Shown here: positions 7,248 through 15,360 of the stretch, piece after piece
How the letters are laid out: every line of letters starts with the position of its first letter
How positions within the stretch are numbered: position 1 is the first letter of the stretch
Source of the DNA: an uncultured Flavobacteriales bacterium
GTDB lineage: Bacteria > Bacteroidota > Bacteroidia > Flavobacteriales_D > Sanyastnellaceae
NCBI GenBank assembly: GCA_938092195.1
Contig: CALKHD010000206.1
Coordinates: 1 to 20,569, forward strand
DNA length: 20,569 nucleotides
Reading direction: 5' to 3'
The notes under the pieces: generated by a model
What the model saw: the letters and a program-made list of their open reading frames with translations, nothing else
Database searches by the model: none
What the model was told of the DNA's origin: nothing
Translations under genes and position numbers: made by a program

Positions 7248-8708
7248 ATGTCTGAAGCTGTACGCCAACTGAACCCAAGCGCCCTGTGGGGGCGATTTGC
7301 CGACTTAAACGACATTCCCCGTCCTTCCGGTCAGGAAGCCGCCGTATGCGAATGGATCACAGGCCTTGCCCGTGAAGCCGGTTTGGAGGTCGAATCCGAT
7401 GAAGTGGGCAACGTCCTGGTTCGCAAACCGGCCACCCCCGGTATGGAAAACCGCAAGACCGTCGTGTTGCAGAGCCATGTGGACATGGTGTGCCAGAAAA
7501 ACAACGACACGGTCTTTGACTTCGACACCGAAGGCATTCGAATGAGGGTCGATGGAGACTGGGTGAAGGCCGAAGGAACCACACTTGGAGCCGACAATGG
7601 ACTGGGGGTCGCCACCATGTTGGCGGTGATGGAAGCCAATGACGTGGCCCACCCTGCCTTGGAACTTCTGTTCACCATTGATGAAGAAACCGGCATGACG
7701 GGAGCTTTGGAGCTTCGGAAAGAATGGCTCAAAGGAGACATTTTGCTGAACCTGGATACCGAAGACGACAGAGAGATTGGAATTGGGTGTGCGGGTGGCG
7801 TAGACATGGCCTTCGAAGCTGATTTTGGCACGGTCTCCGGCACAGAAGACCATGGGGTCACCATCGAAGTCAAAGGTGGCAGCGGCGGCCACTCTGGCAT
7901 GGACATCCACAAAGGCATTGCCAATGCCAACAAAATTTTGGTGCGCGTTCTCCGCGAAATGATGGCCAAAAACGCCACCGCGGAATTGGCCGTCCTCGAT
8001 GGAGGCGGCCTTCGAAACGCCATCCCCAGAGAGGCCAAAGCCACGGTGGCCTCCAACCTCAGTGCCGCGCAATGGGAAGCGGAGCTCACCGAGCTCACCG
8101 CTGCCATCCAAGCGGAATACAAAACCACTGACCCCAGCCTGACCATTCAGCTGCACGACGTTGGAGCACCGGATCATGTGGTGCCAGAACATCACACCCA
8201 AGCCATCCTTTCGGTCTTGGACATCTGCCCCAACGGCATTGACCGCATGAGCCCGGACATCGAAGGGCTGGTTCAAACCTCCAACAACCTTGCACGCATC
8301 CTCCTGACCGACGGGAAGATGGAGGCGCATTGCCTCACCCGCAGCTCCGTGGACAGCGAAAAGCTCGACTTTGCCCGCAGGATAGAAGCGGGGTTTGAAA
8401 TGGCCGGATTCTCCTCCTCGCGCGGTGGGGCATACCCAGGCTGGACCCCCAATCCCAGCAGCGATGTGGTGCGCATGATGACCGATCTCTATCGGGAATT
8501 GTACCAAGAAGAGCCCCTTGTTTTGGCTTGTCATGCCGGATTGGAATGCGGCATCTTGGGCAGCCGTTATCCCCACTTGGACATGGTCAGTTTTGGCCCC
8601 ACCATTTTGGGTGCACACAGCCCCGACGAACGGGCCTCAGTTTCTTCTGTGGCCAAGTATTGGGATTGGTTCCAAGAAGCCCTCAAACGCATCCCTGAAC
8701 ACGCATGA
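7248..8708 (+). CDS. pepD: Aminoacyl-histidine dipeptidase (cytosol nonspecific dipeptidase, M20C)
   Basis: This 486-residue zinc peptidase hydrolyses Xaa-His and other dipeptides in the cytoplasm, recycling amino acids. Its length matches the PepD family. Di-zinc site residues are visible: SHVDM (His77, Asp79), TTLGADNGLG (Asp116), the catalytic Glu pair in FTIDEETGMTGA (Glu146-Glu147), LNLDTED (Asp170 region) and late His457 in ILGAHSPDE. GGSGGHSGMDIHKG is the usual lid/dimerisation stretch. The ATG at 7248 gives MSEAVRQLNPSALW, the normal N terminus, although the open frame continues upstream into the preceding gene. It follows that gene by 37 bases with no terminator seen. It overlaps surE by four bases (ATGA), which points to coupled translation. 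Confidence 0.95.
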   Translation: MSEAVRQLNPSALWGRFADLNDIPRPSGQEAAVCEWITGLAREAGLEVESDEVGNVLVRKPATPGMENRKTVVLQSHVDMVCQKNNDTVFDFDTEGIRMRVDGDWVKAEGTTLGADNGLGVATMLAVMEANDVAHPALELLFTIDEETGMTGALELRKEWLKGDILLNLDTEDDREIGIGCAGGVDMAFEADFGTVSGTEDHGVTIEVKGGSGGHSGMDIHKGIANANKILVRVLREMMAKNATAELAVLDGGGLRNAIPREAKATVASNLSAAQWEAELTELTAAIQAEYKTTDPSLTIQLHDVGAPDHVVPEHHTQAILSVLDICPNGIDRMSPDIEGLVQTSNNLARILLTDGKMEAHCLTRSSVDSEKLDFARRIEAGFEMAGFSSSRGGAYPGWTPNPSSDVVRMMTDLYRELYQEEPLVLACHAGLECGILGSRYPHLDMVSFGPTILGAHSPDERASVSSVAKYWDWFQEALKRIPEHA

Positions 8709-9514
8709 GCTCCTCCCCCAGCAACGGCCAACGGCCGAGAATCGTGGTCATCAACGACGATGGCATCACCGCCAAGGGCATCCAATGCCTGGCCGAAGTG
8801 ATGACCGAGCTTGGCGACGTCTACGTGGTGGCCCCCGACAGCCCTCAGAGTGGCATGGGACATGCCGTGACTTTTAGCCGAATTCTGCGCCTTCACCCCT
8901 TTGAATTTGGTCGAGGCGTGAAAGAAGCGAGGTCCTGTTCAGGCACCCCTGTAGACTGCGTAAAGCTGGCTGTGGCCGAGGTGTTTGGAGAAGACAACCT
9001 GCCGGACTTGTTGGTGAGCGGAGTCAATCACGGAAGCAATGCATCCATCAATGTCATTTACTCAGGCACCATGTCGGCTGCAGTTGAAGGGGCCATGTGC
9101 GGCATTCCTTCCATTGGTTTCTCCTTGCTGGACGAGCGCTGGGACGCCGATTTTGGCGCGTCGATGCAAGTTGCACGTACCATGGCCGCTGCTGTTCTCG
9201 AAAAGGGATTGCCCACTGGCACTTGCCTGAACGTGAACATCCCAAAGGTGGCTCCAGCGGACCTGAAAGGCATCCGTGTCTGCCGACAAGCCATGGGACA
9301 TTGGAGAGACACCTTTGACCAAAGGGAGACCCCTGGAGGCAGTCCCTACTACTGGATGCGCGGAGAGTTTCAGAACCCAGATCTGGGTGTAGACACCGAC
9401 ATCTATGCCCTCAAAGAAGGCTATGCGAGTGTGGTTCCGGTTCAGTACGACCTCACCGCCCACCACGCCATTGGCCAATTGAACGGTTGGAACCTGAGCC
9501 ATGAACAAGGCTGA
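8705..9514 (+). CDS. surE: 5'/3'-nucleotidase SurE
   Basis: SurE removes phosphate from nucleoside 5'- and 3'-monophosphates and, in some species, from short polyphosphate; it needs a divalent metal and acts in the cytoplasm. The 269-residue product carries the family's metal site: INDDGI (Asp18-Asp19), PDSPQSGMGH (Ser49) and SGVNHGSN (Asn108). YSGTMSAAVEG also matches the family. The length is typical. The start overlaps the pepD stop as ATGA, and the end overlaps the next small gene by 14 bases, so it is an internal member of the pepD-surE-lpxB operon. Confidence 0.96.
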   Translation: MSSSPSNGQRPRIVVINDDGITAKGIQCLAEVMTELGDVYVVAPDSPQSGMGHAVTFSRILRLHPFEFGRGVKEARSCSGTPVDCVKLAVAEVFGEDNLPDLLVSGVNHGSNASINVIYSGTMSAAVEGAMCGIPSIGFSLLDERWDADFGASMQVARTMAAAVLEKGLPTGTCLNVNIPKVAPADLKGIRVCRQAMGHWRDTFDQRETPGGSPYYWMRGEFQNPDLGVDTDIYALKEGYASVVPVQYDLTAHHAIGQLNGWNLSHEQG

Positions 9515-9815
9515 AAGCATAGATCGGGTATGGTGGGGCGTTTTGGGCGGTTTGTTGGCCGCCCTTGCGGGCTACTTGATTTTGGGCATCGGATGGGCTT
9601 GGGCCGAGGAGGAATCTCTGGCCTACTTCCACCGCGAAGTCTTTGTGGCGAGCCCCCTATACAAGGACCGCATTCTCAGCCTTTGCACATTGTCTGTGGT
9701 TCCCCTGTTCCATTGGGCCTACAAACGGAAAAAGGACCATTTCGCGAAGGGAACCATGTTGCTCATGGTGCTGTTGGTGCTGGCGATTGTCTTTCTGCAA
9801 ATGAGCGGCGAATGA
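9501..9815 (+). CDS. Small inner-membrane protein between surE and lpxB, unknown function
   Basis: This 104-residue protein has three hydrophobic stretches: about 11-34 (WWGVLGGLLAALAGYLIL), about 58-72 (ILSLCTLSVVPLFHWAY) and about 84-101 (GTMLLMVLLVLAIVFL). A basic loop, KRKKDH, lies before the last. I do not recognise a named family. It overlaps surE by 14 bases and lpxB by ATGA, so it is almost certainly translated with them. Its place next to lpxB makes an envelope role plausible, but that is inference only. The start is the ATG at 9501, which has no in-frame competitor nearby. Confidence 0.8.
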   Translation: MNKAESIDRVWWGVLGGLLAALAGYLILGIGWAWAEEESLAYFHREVFVASPLYKDRILSLCTLSVVPLFHWAYKRKKDHFAKGTMLLMVLLVLAIVFLQMSGE

Positions 9816-11008
9816 CCGCGGTCCAGTCGCCATCCAAGGCCATCGAAAAGGTGTATGTGATGGCGGGCGAACCCTCGGGAGACGCCCACGCTGCCAAGGT
9901 CATTCAAAAGGCCCTTCAGGCGCAACCGGGGCTGCAGTTTCGCGGCATGGGTGGCGACGAAATGGCCGCGCAAAAGGTGGGTCTGGTGGAGCACATCAGC
10001 AACACCTCCATCATGGGATTTCTCGAGGTCTTTGCAAAGCTGGGCTTTTTGTGGTCCCTGTTTCGCCGAGTGAAGGCCGACATTTTGGCGTTCAAGCCCG
10101 ACCGCATCCTTTTGGTAGACTACCCCGGATTCAATTTGAGGCTGGCCAAATGGGCCCGCAAACAGGGCATTCCCGTCGACATGTACATCTCGCCCCAAGT
10201 TTGGGCCTGGAAGAAGCACCGCGTTCATCAAATCGCGCGCGACATTGACCGGCTGAGTGTGATCCTGCCCTTTGAGCCGCAGAGTTACAAGGGCTTGGAC
10301 ATCGAGGTCGAATATGTGGGCCATCCACTGGTGGAGCCCTCGCCCAACTTGATCGCCGCTCAAAATGCGGCGGGAACTGAAGGATCGACAGCAAACGAAG
10401 AGGCATCTGAAGCCCAAGAAAAAGCGCGTTCGGCCTCCTGGCGAAAGGCCCATGGCTTGCCCAGTTCTGCGCCCATATTGGCGCTCCTGCCCGGTTCGCG
10501 CCCCCAAGAAATCCTGCGCATGCTGCCGGTTTTGGAACAGACCGCTCAGGCCTTTCCCAACCATTGCGCGGTGGTGGCGGGAGCCCCAGGGCGCACCGCT
10601 GCTGACTACGCGACCTCACTGCCAGTGCTGTTTGGGTCCACGCAGGCGCTTTATGCCCATGCAGATGTCGGCGTGGTGACCAGTGGAACGGCCACCTTGG
10701 AGGCCGCATTGGCGGGTTTACCTCAGGTGGTCGCCTATCAAACCAGCGGATTCACCTACCGCATTGCCAAGGCCTTTAGCCGGGTCAAATACATTTCGTT
10801 GGTCAACCTGATTCTGGACCGGGAAGCGGTACCTGAGCGCATCCAAGAAGCGTGCACGCCTGCCGTGCTCACCTCCACCCTCAAGGAGGTGATGTCCAAT
10901 GAAGGTCGGGCCCAGCAGAAATCCGACCAAGCCATGCTTCGTGCAGCCCTGTCCAAAGAAGGGGCCAGCGAGCGGGTGGCCAAGGCGTTGCTCCGGCCGG
11001 TCGGTTGA
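9812..11008 (+). CDS. lpxB: Lipid-A-disaccharide synthase
   Basis: LpxB is a GT19 glycosyltransferase that joins UDP-diacylglucosamine and lipid X to form the lipid A disaccharide at the inner membrane. The 398-residue product has AGEPSGDAHA (18-27), RGMGGDEM, the membrane-facing stretch GFLEVFAKLGFLWSLFRRVK, DYPGFNLRLAKWAR, SPQVWAWKKHRV, LPGSRPQEI and the sugar-nucleotide site SGTATLEAALAGLPQVVAY. It is slightly longer than usual. The extra residues lie in a Glu/Ala-rich linker (TEGSTANEEASEAQEKARS) between the two Rossmann-like halves. The ATG at 9812 overlaps the stop of the upstream small membrane gene. The longer open frame starting at 9530 is out-of-frame sequence of that gene. It ends 21 bases from a convergent gene; I see no hairpin terminator in the gap. 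Confidence 0.95.
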   Translation: MTAVQSPSKAIEKVYVMAGEPSGDAHAAKVIQKALQAQPGLQFRGMGGDEMAAQKVGLVEHISNTSIMGFLEVFAKLGFLWSLFRRVKADILAFKPDRILLVDYPGFNLRLAKWARKQGIPVDMYISPQVWAWKKHRVHQIARDIDRLSVILPFEPQSYKGLDIEVEYVGHPLVEPSPNLIAAQNAAGTEGSTANEEASEAQEKARSASWRKAHGLPSSAPILALLPGSRPQEILRMLPVLEQTAQAFPNHCAVVAGAPGRTAADYATSLPVLFGSTQALYAHADVGVVTSGTATLEAALAGLPQVVAYQTSGFTYRIAKAFSRVKYISLVNLILDREAVPERIQEACTPAVLTSTLKEVMSNEGRAQQKSDQAMLRAALSKEGASERVAKALLRPVG

Positions 11009-11029
11009 CCCGCCTCACTCCTCTTTGAA

Positions 11030-12508
11030 TCACTCCGAAAAGCTCACGCCTTTGTCGTGAATGACGTCGTAAGAGAAACTGAGCGTTCTGCGCTCACCAG
11101 CATTGAGTTCGATGTGCCACACAATGGACTCCAACGGCTCATTGAGAACCCCGCCATCCAGGTCTTCTGGAGACATTTCGATTTCCAGATTTCTGGCGGT
11201 CGGCAGCGGCTCTCGGACCGTCAGCATCCCCTTCTCTTTGCTTTGGTTGCTGATCTCGATCACAAAGGCGCGCTTGTGCTTGATTCGGTTGCCAAGGGGA
11301 GACTTGCTGCACATGGCCATCTCCTTGGAGCGGGACACCCACCATTCGTCGTCCACCCCGCAAGAAACTTGAATGGAGTCCGCCCCTACCATCATAGGCC
11401 GCATGCTTGGGGTTTTGCCATTGTTCTGGACTCGAATCTCGCGGGAAGCCACAGCGGACCGGTGCAAAAGAGGGAATGTGACCCACGCCTCCACAACGGA
11501 AGCCGTTTTTGGGGTGCAGCTGAATGACCGGACCACCGAAACTTCGTGGCTGGCCACTTCCACTTCCCCTTGGATTGGGCCTCCCAGCGAAAGCCCACTG
11601 GGCACATCAAAACGTTGGGCACTCTGCTCTGAGCTCCAGACGACAGAACCTGCATGGGGCTCCTCTTCCCTCGACACCTTGCCATACCCTTTGGGATCAA
11701 TGGCTGCATCCGAGTTCAATTTTCTGGGGGACCAAGGGCGGTCCACAAAGGTGGCTTTGGTTTCCGCTGTGACCGGAACATTCAAGGTGTACCCCACGCG
11801 TTGGGACCAAGTGGCTTTTTGGCCGCCTTGTGCCAAGTTCAATTGGTCCTTGGGCTTCCACCCGGCTTCTGAAGATTCCAGGACTTCGGTCCAAAGGGTG
11901 AATCCTGTTCCATCGCTCACGTCGGCGGTTAAGTGGTGCACGTCGTGGCCATTCAAGGTGGCCAATTCCTCGAGGATGCCAGTCTTTTCTCCTTCCAAAA
12001 GGGTCAGCTCCCCTACCAATTCGACCCTTCTGTAGAGGGCCTCTCTGAACATCGTGTGCATCCAATCGGACACCTCTTCTAAGTCCTCCACCAATACCGA
12101 TTCTGCGGTGCCGCCCACTTTGCGATTGGCCCGTAGCATGGCCAAATCCTCCTCCACCAAATCCAATTGGGCACTTTTGAGAGACAGGTCCAGCTCGATG
12201 CCTTCCAGCTCAGTCCTCAGGTCTCCTGACCGCTCCTGTTGACTCAGGTTCTGGGCCATTGGCCCAGATTGGGCCGACACTTGAATGGGCTTGGAAGCAT
12301 CGGAAGGAATGACCCAATACCGGGCATCATCCAAAGGTTGGCCACTCAGGGCCAGCGTACAGGGGACCTGCTCACAATCCGACTTCCATGTCACAACGGC
12401 TGCATCCCGGTAAAAAACAATGTGTTCTACAGTTTGGCCTTGCAACGGCCCAAGGCCGCACGTCAGGAGAAAAAGAGAGGACCAGATTATCGGGTTGAAT
12501 CGGCGCAT
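11030..12508 (-). CDS. Exported DUF4139 / MuiA-like protein
   Basis: This 492-residue protein has an N-terminal signal peptide (about 1-24, LQG|Q). A DUF4140-like opening follows (VEHIVFYRDAAVVTW), then a long charged coiled coil (about residues 85-185). The C-terminal half fits DUF4139: EVSVVRSFSC, a beta-rich core, and the closing pattern WHIELNAGERRTLSFSYDV. This is the layout of the family annotated as mucoidy inhibitor MuiA-like. The biochemical role is unknown; the signal peptide puts it in the periplasm or outer membrane. LLTC at 14-17 resembles a lipobox, but Thr before the Cys makes signal peptidase I more likely. It lies 25 bases after the DUF4249 gene on the same strand, so the two are probably co-transcribed, and it is convergent with lpxB. 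Confidence 0.82.
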   Translation of the reverse strand: MRRFNPIIWSSLFLLTCGLGPLQGQTVEHIVFYRDAAVVTWKSDCEQVPCTLALSGQPLDDARYWVIPSDASKPIQVSAQSGPMAQNLSQQERSGDLRTELEGIELDLSLKSAQLDLVEEDLAMLRANRKVGGTAESVLVEDLEEVSDWMHTMFREALYRRVELVGELTLLEGEKTGILEELATLNGHDVHHLTADVSDGTGFTLWTEVLESSEAGWKPKDQLNLAQGGQKATWSQRVGYTLNVPVTAETKATFVDRPWSPRKLNSDAAIDPKGYGKVSREEEPHAGSVVWSSEQSAQRFDVPSGLSLGGPIQGEVEVASHEVSVVRSFSCTPKTASVVEAWVTFPLLHRSAVASREIRVQNNGKTPSMRPMMVGADSIQVSCGVDDEWWVSRSKEMAMCSKSPLGNRIKHKRAFVIEISNQSKEKGMLTVREPLPTARNLEIEMSPEDLDGGVLNEPLESIVWHIELNAGERRTLSFSYDVIHDKGVSFSE

Positions 12509-12533
12509 GCCCGAAAGGTACAGAGGAGCCGTG

Positions 12534-13481
12534 TCAGGGCACGCATATCACCGTGTCGAGGAAGGGCGCATAAGCCACCCACAGGCCCAAACCTCCAGAA
12601 ACGTTGGTGGCTACGTCCGACGGGTTGGCAAAAGGAGAGCCTTGGGATTGCACCTGTTCTTCCATGCTCGAAATGGCGTCATACACCCCACGGTCAATGT
12701 GATCCCATCGCACCACCACCGTGTCGCCTGTTTTGTAAAACCCGATTTCATCGGGATTGGCGTCTTCCTCAAAGTCCTCGGATGTAACCGGCCGGAAATT
12801 GGTGAATTCAAAAGCCAGCCCATTGAAAAAGGCATCGTCCACCACAGAGATGGTGGAGTAAATCAAGCCATCGTCCACGCCCAATCGCTGGGAGGACCAT
12901 CGGTAAGCATTGCCCAAGGAATCGGGGTCCTCAAACGTCGCGTGAAGAATGCCCAAGGAGTCCACATTCCCCGGAATTTCAAACCACAAACTGTCCAACG
13001 GCACAGGCGCATTTAGTTTCGTGAGGGCCGTGGCTGTGTCACCATCAAAAATGGCCTCGATGCCATAGGTTGTTCCCGCTTCGCCCAACACTGAAAAAGA
13101 GGTGTAAGCGCACACGTTGCTCAACAGCAGCACTTCCACAGGAAATCCAAGGATGACGGCAGCTGCTTCCAATTCAGTGGGACTCAAATCCCCTGTGCAG
13201 ATTTCGTCCATGGCCACCGGCTCCCCGTCTACCGTGAGGGTCACCTCGGCTCCACCCGAGTACAAGCTGCCCAAAGAAGCCGCATCCAGCGGGGCAAAGT
13301 AGTCTTGCGACTTGCTCAGCAACACCACTGGAGGCCCTCCCAATTCTATGCTGCCTTCGACCACAATTTGTGGCTCTTGATTGGGGACAACCACGGTGAT
13401 TTCTTGCTCGCAACCAACCAAGAGAAGCGCCACAAAAACGAAGGTGAAGGGGGCCGAAAAAGCGCGAAGAATCTGATTCAT
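12534..13481 (-). CDS. DUF4249 outer-membrane-type lipoprotein
   Basis: This 315-residue predicted lipoprotein has a hydrophobic leader ending LLLVGC, with Cys24 as the lipidation site. Family features include QEPQIVVEGSIELGGPPVVLLSKSQDYF near the N terminus in place of the usual LVVEG...V.LS pattern, APVPLDSLWF in the middle, and SPFANPSDVATNVSGGLG near the end, matching the NPF...N..GG pattern of DUF4249. In Bacteroidota such genes commonly follow a TonB-dependent receptor gene. None is visible here: the neighbours are a DUF4139 gene downstream and nusB divergently upstream. The start is the ATG at 13479-13481, which puts the lipobox at the right distance. The open frame extends upstream to 13613, but those residues would bury the signal sequence. 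A TAATTTTG promoter-like element lies 46 bases upstream. Confidence 0.8.
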   Translation of the reverse strand: MNQILRAFSAPFTFVFVALLLVGCEQEITVVVPNQEPQIVVEGSIELGGPPVVLLSKSQDYFAPLDAASLGSLYSGGAEVTLTVDGEPVAMDEICTGDLSPTELEAAAVILGFPVEVLLLSNVCAYTSFSVLGEAGTTYGIEAIFDGDTATALTKLNAPVPLDSLWFEIPGNVDSLGILHATFEDPDSLGNAYRWSSQRLGVDDGLIYSTISVVDDAFFNGLAFEFTNFRPVTSEDFEEDANPDEIGFYKTGDTVVVRWDHIDRGVYDAISSMEEQVQSQGSPFANPSDVATNVSGGLGLWVAYAPFLDTVICVP

Positions 13482-13526
13482 GAAAAAAAGGGTACACCCA
13501 TGCAACGTTTGACCCGTGAACATGTT

Positions 13527-13534
13527 CAAAATTA
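13527..13534 (-). promoter_or_regulatory. Possible Bacteroidota -7 promoter element for the DUF4249 gene
   Basis: Read on the minus strand this is TAATTTTG, a perfect match to the TAnnTTTG -7 consensus described for Bacteroidota. It would place transcription about 40 bases before the start codon. I find no TTG at the expected -33 distance, so support is partial. Confidence 0.35.
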
Positions 13535-13605
13535 CGCCTGCTCTTCTCGGCACTCCTTGCATTATCCGAAGGGAATGCACCAAATTGCACCCGAATTCAC
13601 TTTCC

Positions 13606-14550
13606 ATGTTCAACCGCCGTCAGCTTCGCATCAAGGTTCTGCAAACCTTGTATGCTTTCCATTCCGATAAAGACGGTTCCGTGGAAGAGGCCCACAAGCT
13701 TTTGCTCAAAGCTTTGGACAAGACCTACGATCTTTACCTGCTTCTTTTGATGCTCATTGGTGAGATGCAAGACGCTGCTATTGAGCGCATTGAGGCCGGC
13801 CGGATGAAGCAGCAACCCACCCACGAAGACCTGCACCCGAACACCAAGTTCGTCAACAACAAGCCGCTCCGTGTGATCATCAAAAGCAAACTGCTGGCCA
13901 AGGAGGCCGCCAACCGCAGTTTGGGATGGGGACAGGAACAAGACTTGATTAAAAGGCTCTTCAAATCTTTGGTTTCCAGTGATGAATACTCCGCTTACAT
14001 GAGCAATGAGGAGCGGGGATTTCAGCACGACCGCGAGTCGCTCAACCGCATGTTCCGAAAGCACATCGTCAACGATGAAAGCCTTCAGGAGTGGATCGAA
14101 GAGCAGAGCATTCTCTGGAGCGATGACTTGGACTTGGCCAGCTCCATCGTCCTCAAGACGGTCAAAACCATCAATGAAGACTCCGGAGACCTGATGCTTT
14201 CCGAAATGTGGAAAGACGATGGCGACGACCGCGAATTCCTGGAGCACTTGTTCAGCCGCACCCTGGCCATGGGAGCAGAGCACGACAAGGCGATTGAAGA
14301 AGCTGCTTCCAATTGGGACATCGAGCGCATTGCCACCATGGACCTGCTGTTGCTTCGCATGGCTTTGGCAGAAGCCCGCACCTTTGAGTCCGTTCCGTTG
14401 AAAGTCACCATTAACGAGTACATCGATTTGGCCAAATTTTACAGCACCGAGAAGTCCGGCGCCTTTGTCAATGGCGTGCTCGACAAATTGTTTGGCGCCA
14501 TGCGCGAAGACGGACGCATCGTGAAAACCGGCAGGGGGCTCATCGAATGA
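13606..14550 (+). CDS. nusB: Transcription antitermination factor NusB (long Bacteroidota form)
   Basis: NusB binds boxA RNA with NusE (S10) to keep RNA polymerase elongating through rRNA operons. The product has 314 residues, against about 140 for the E. coli protein. The extra length is an N-terminal helical region (MFNRRQLRIKVLQTLYAF, then LLLLMLIGEMQDAAIERI). The C-terminal third is the NusB fold: EAASNWDIERIATMDLLLLRMALAE and VTINEYIDLAKFYSTEKSGAFVNGVLDKL (seen in two adjoining parts). A long form is normal in this phylum. I chose ATG 13606 (MFNRRQ). The open frame runs up to 13516, but the upstream residues do not look like NusB. It is the first gene of the plus-strand operon, 124 bases from the divergent DUF4249 gene, and ends in an ATGA overlap with the next gene. 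Confidence 0.93.
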   Translation: MFNRRQLRIKVLQTLYAFHSDKDGSVEEAHKLLLKALDKTYDLYLLLLMLIGEMQDAAIERIEAGRMKQQPTHEDLHPNTKFVNNKPLRVIIKSKLLAKEAANRSLGWGQEQDLIKRLFKSLVSSDEYSAYMSNEERGFQHDRESLNRMFRKHIVNDESLQEWIEEQSILWSDDLDLASSIVLKTVKTINEDSGDLMLSEMWKDDGDDREFLEHLFSRTLAMGAEHDKAIEEAASNWDIERIATMDLLLLRMALAEARTFESVPLKVTINEYIDLAKFYSTEKSGAFVNGVLDKLFGAMREDGRIVKTGRGLIE

Positions 14551-15038
14551 AGTCCAGTCGCCAAGTCATGTGGGCTGTCCAATGGGCAGCATTCGTCCTT
14601 GGCTCCTTTTGGCTGACATCCTGCACTTCGGGCTCCACCGAAAGCGTGGACTCCAGTTTCATTCATCTTCCTGGAGAAGGCGGCGCCACCGAAGCCCCAA
14701 AGATGTCGTGGGACAAAAAATCCATCGACCTCGGCCTGGTGGCGGCTGGCGAAAAGCGCGATCTCCAATACCTGTTGACCAACTCGGGCAACTCCCCCAT
14801 GGTCATCACCCAAATCCTGCCCACCTGCGGATGCACCGTGGCCAAAGACTGGGACAGGTCTCCCTTGCCGCCTGGAGAATCCAGAGACATTACCTTGAGT
14901 TTTCAAGCTGGAGAACAAACCAAAAAAATGGAGGAGTCCGCCACGGTGGTCTCCAATGCCATTCCTTCATCCGTTGAGTTGAGCTTCACTGCACAAATCA
15001 TCGGCCCCGACACCCCCTCATCTCTTTTGAATCCATGA
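14547..15038 (+). CDS. DUF1573 lipoprotein
   Basis: This 163-residue protein has a lipoprotein signal ending WLTSC (Cys26) and one DUF1573 domain of immunoglobulin-like type (about 55-155). The hallmark is LPTCGCTVAKDW with the CxC pair Cys94/Cys96, followed by PLPPGESRDITLSF. DUF1573 proteins are abundant exported proteins in Bacteroidota with no established biochemical role. It starts inside the nusB stop (ATGA) and ends the same way into yajC. This gene order is familiar from Bacteroidota genomes. Confidence 0.9.
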   Translation: MKSSRQVMWAVQWAAFVLGSFWLTSCTSGSTESVDSSFIHLPGEGGATEAPKMSWDKKSIDLGLVAAGEKRDLQYLLTNSGNSPMVITQILPTCGCTVAKDWDRSPLPPGESRDITLSFQAGEQTKKMEESATVVSNAIPSSVELSFTAQIIGPDTPSSLLNP

Positions 15039-15358
15039 CACTCATTCCATCCATTCTTCTTCAAGCCGGCGCTGCTGGTGGCGGCAGCACCTTGGTTTTC
15101 ATTGTTGGCACCATGGCGGTGTTTTATTTCTTCATCATGCGTCCGCAGATCAAGAAGCAAAAGGAGACCCGCAACTTCCGAGAGAACATTGCCAAAGGTG
15201 ACCGCGTGGTCACTGTGGGCGGAATCCACGGAAAGGTGCTGGAGATCAACGACAGCACTGTCTTGCTCCAAATCGACAAGGGCAGCATGCGCGTGGACAT
15301 CGGTGGAATTTCAGCCGATGGCGCCGCCAGCGAAGAAGCGATCTCCAACAAAGGCTGA
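15035..15358 (+). CDS. yajC: Preprotein translocase accessory subunit YajC
   Basis: YajC is a small inner-membrane partner of SecDF that associates with SecYEG during export. The 107-residue product has a periplasmic Gly-rich start (GAAGGGS), one membrane helix (about 17-36) ending in the signature FYFFIMRPQIKKQKE, then a cytoplasmic domain with GDRVVTVGGIHGKVLEI. The length and order are typical. It overlaps the DUF1573 gene by ATGA. The next start codon is two bases after its stop. Confidence 0.95.
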   Translation: MTLIPSILLQAGAAGGGSTLVFIVGTMAVFYFFIMRPQIKKQKETRNFRENIAKGDRVVTVGGIHGKVLEINDSTVLLQIDKGSMRVDIGGISADGAASEEAISNKG

Positions 15359-15360
15359 GG

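Noticed and set aside
8084..8101. GAGCTCACC direct repeat within pepD
   Set aside because: Two in-frame copies encoding Glu-Leu-Thr in a helix; a chance codon repeat.
7305..8618. A 437-codon minus-strand open frame antisense to pepD
   Set aside because: Low-complexity His/Gly/Phe-rich product with no recognisable motif, fully within a well-supported gene.
10340..10460. Extra Glu/Ala-rich linker in LpxB, considered as an inserted domain
   Set aside because: Only roughly a dozen residues longer than usual, with no motif; ordinary linker variation between the two halves.
11009..11029. Possible bidirectional terminator between lpxB and the convergent DUF4139 gene
   Set aside because: The 21-base gap shows no hairpin or T-run.
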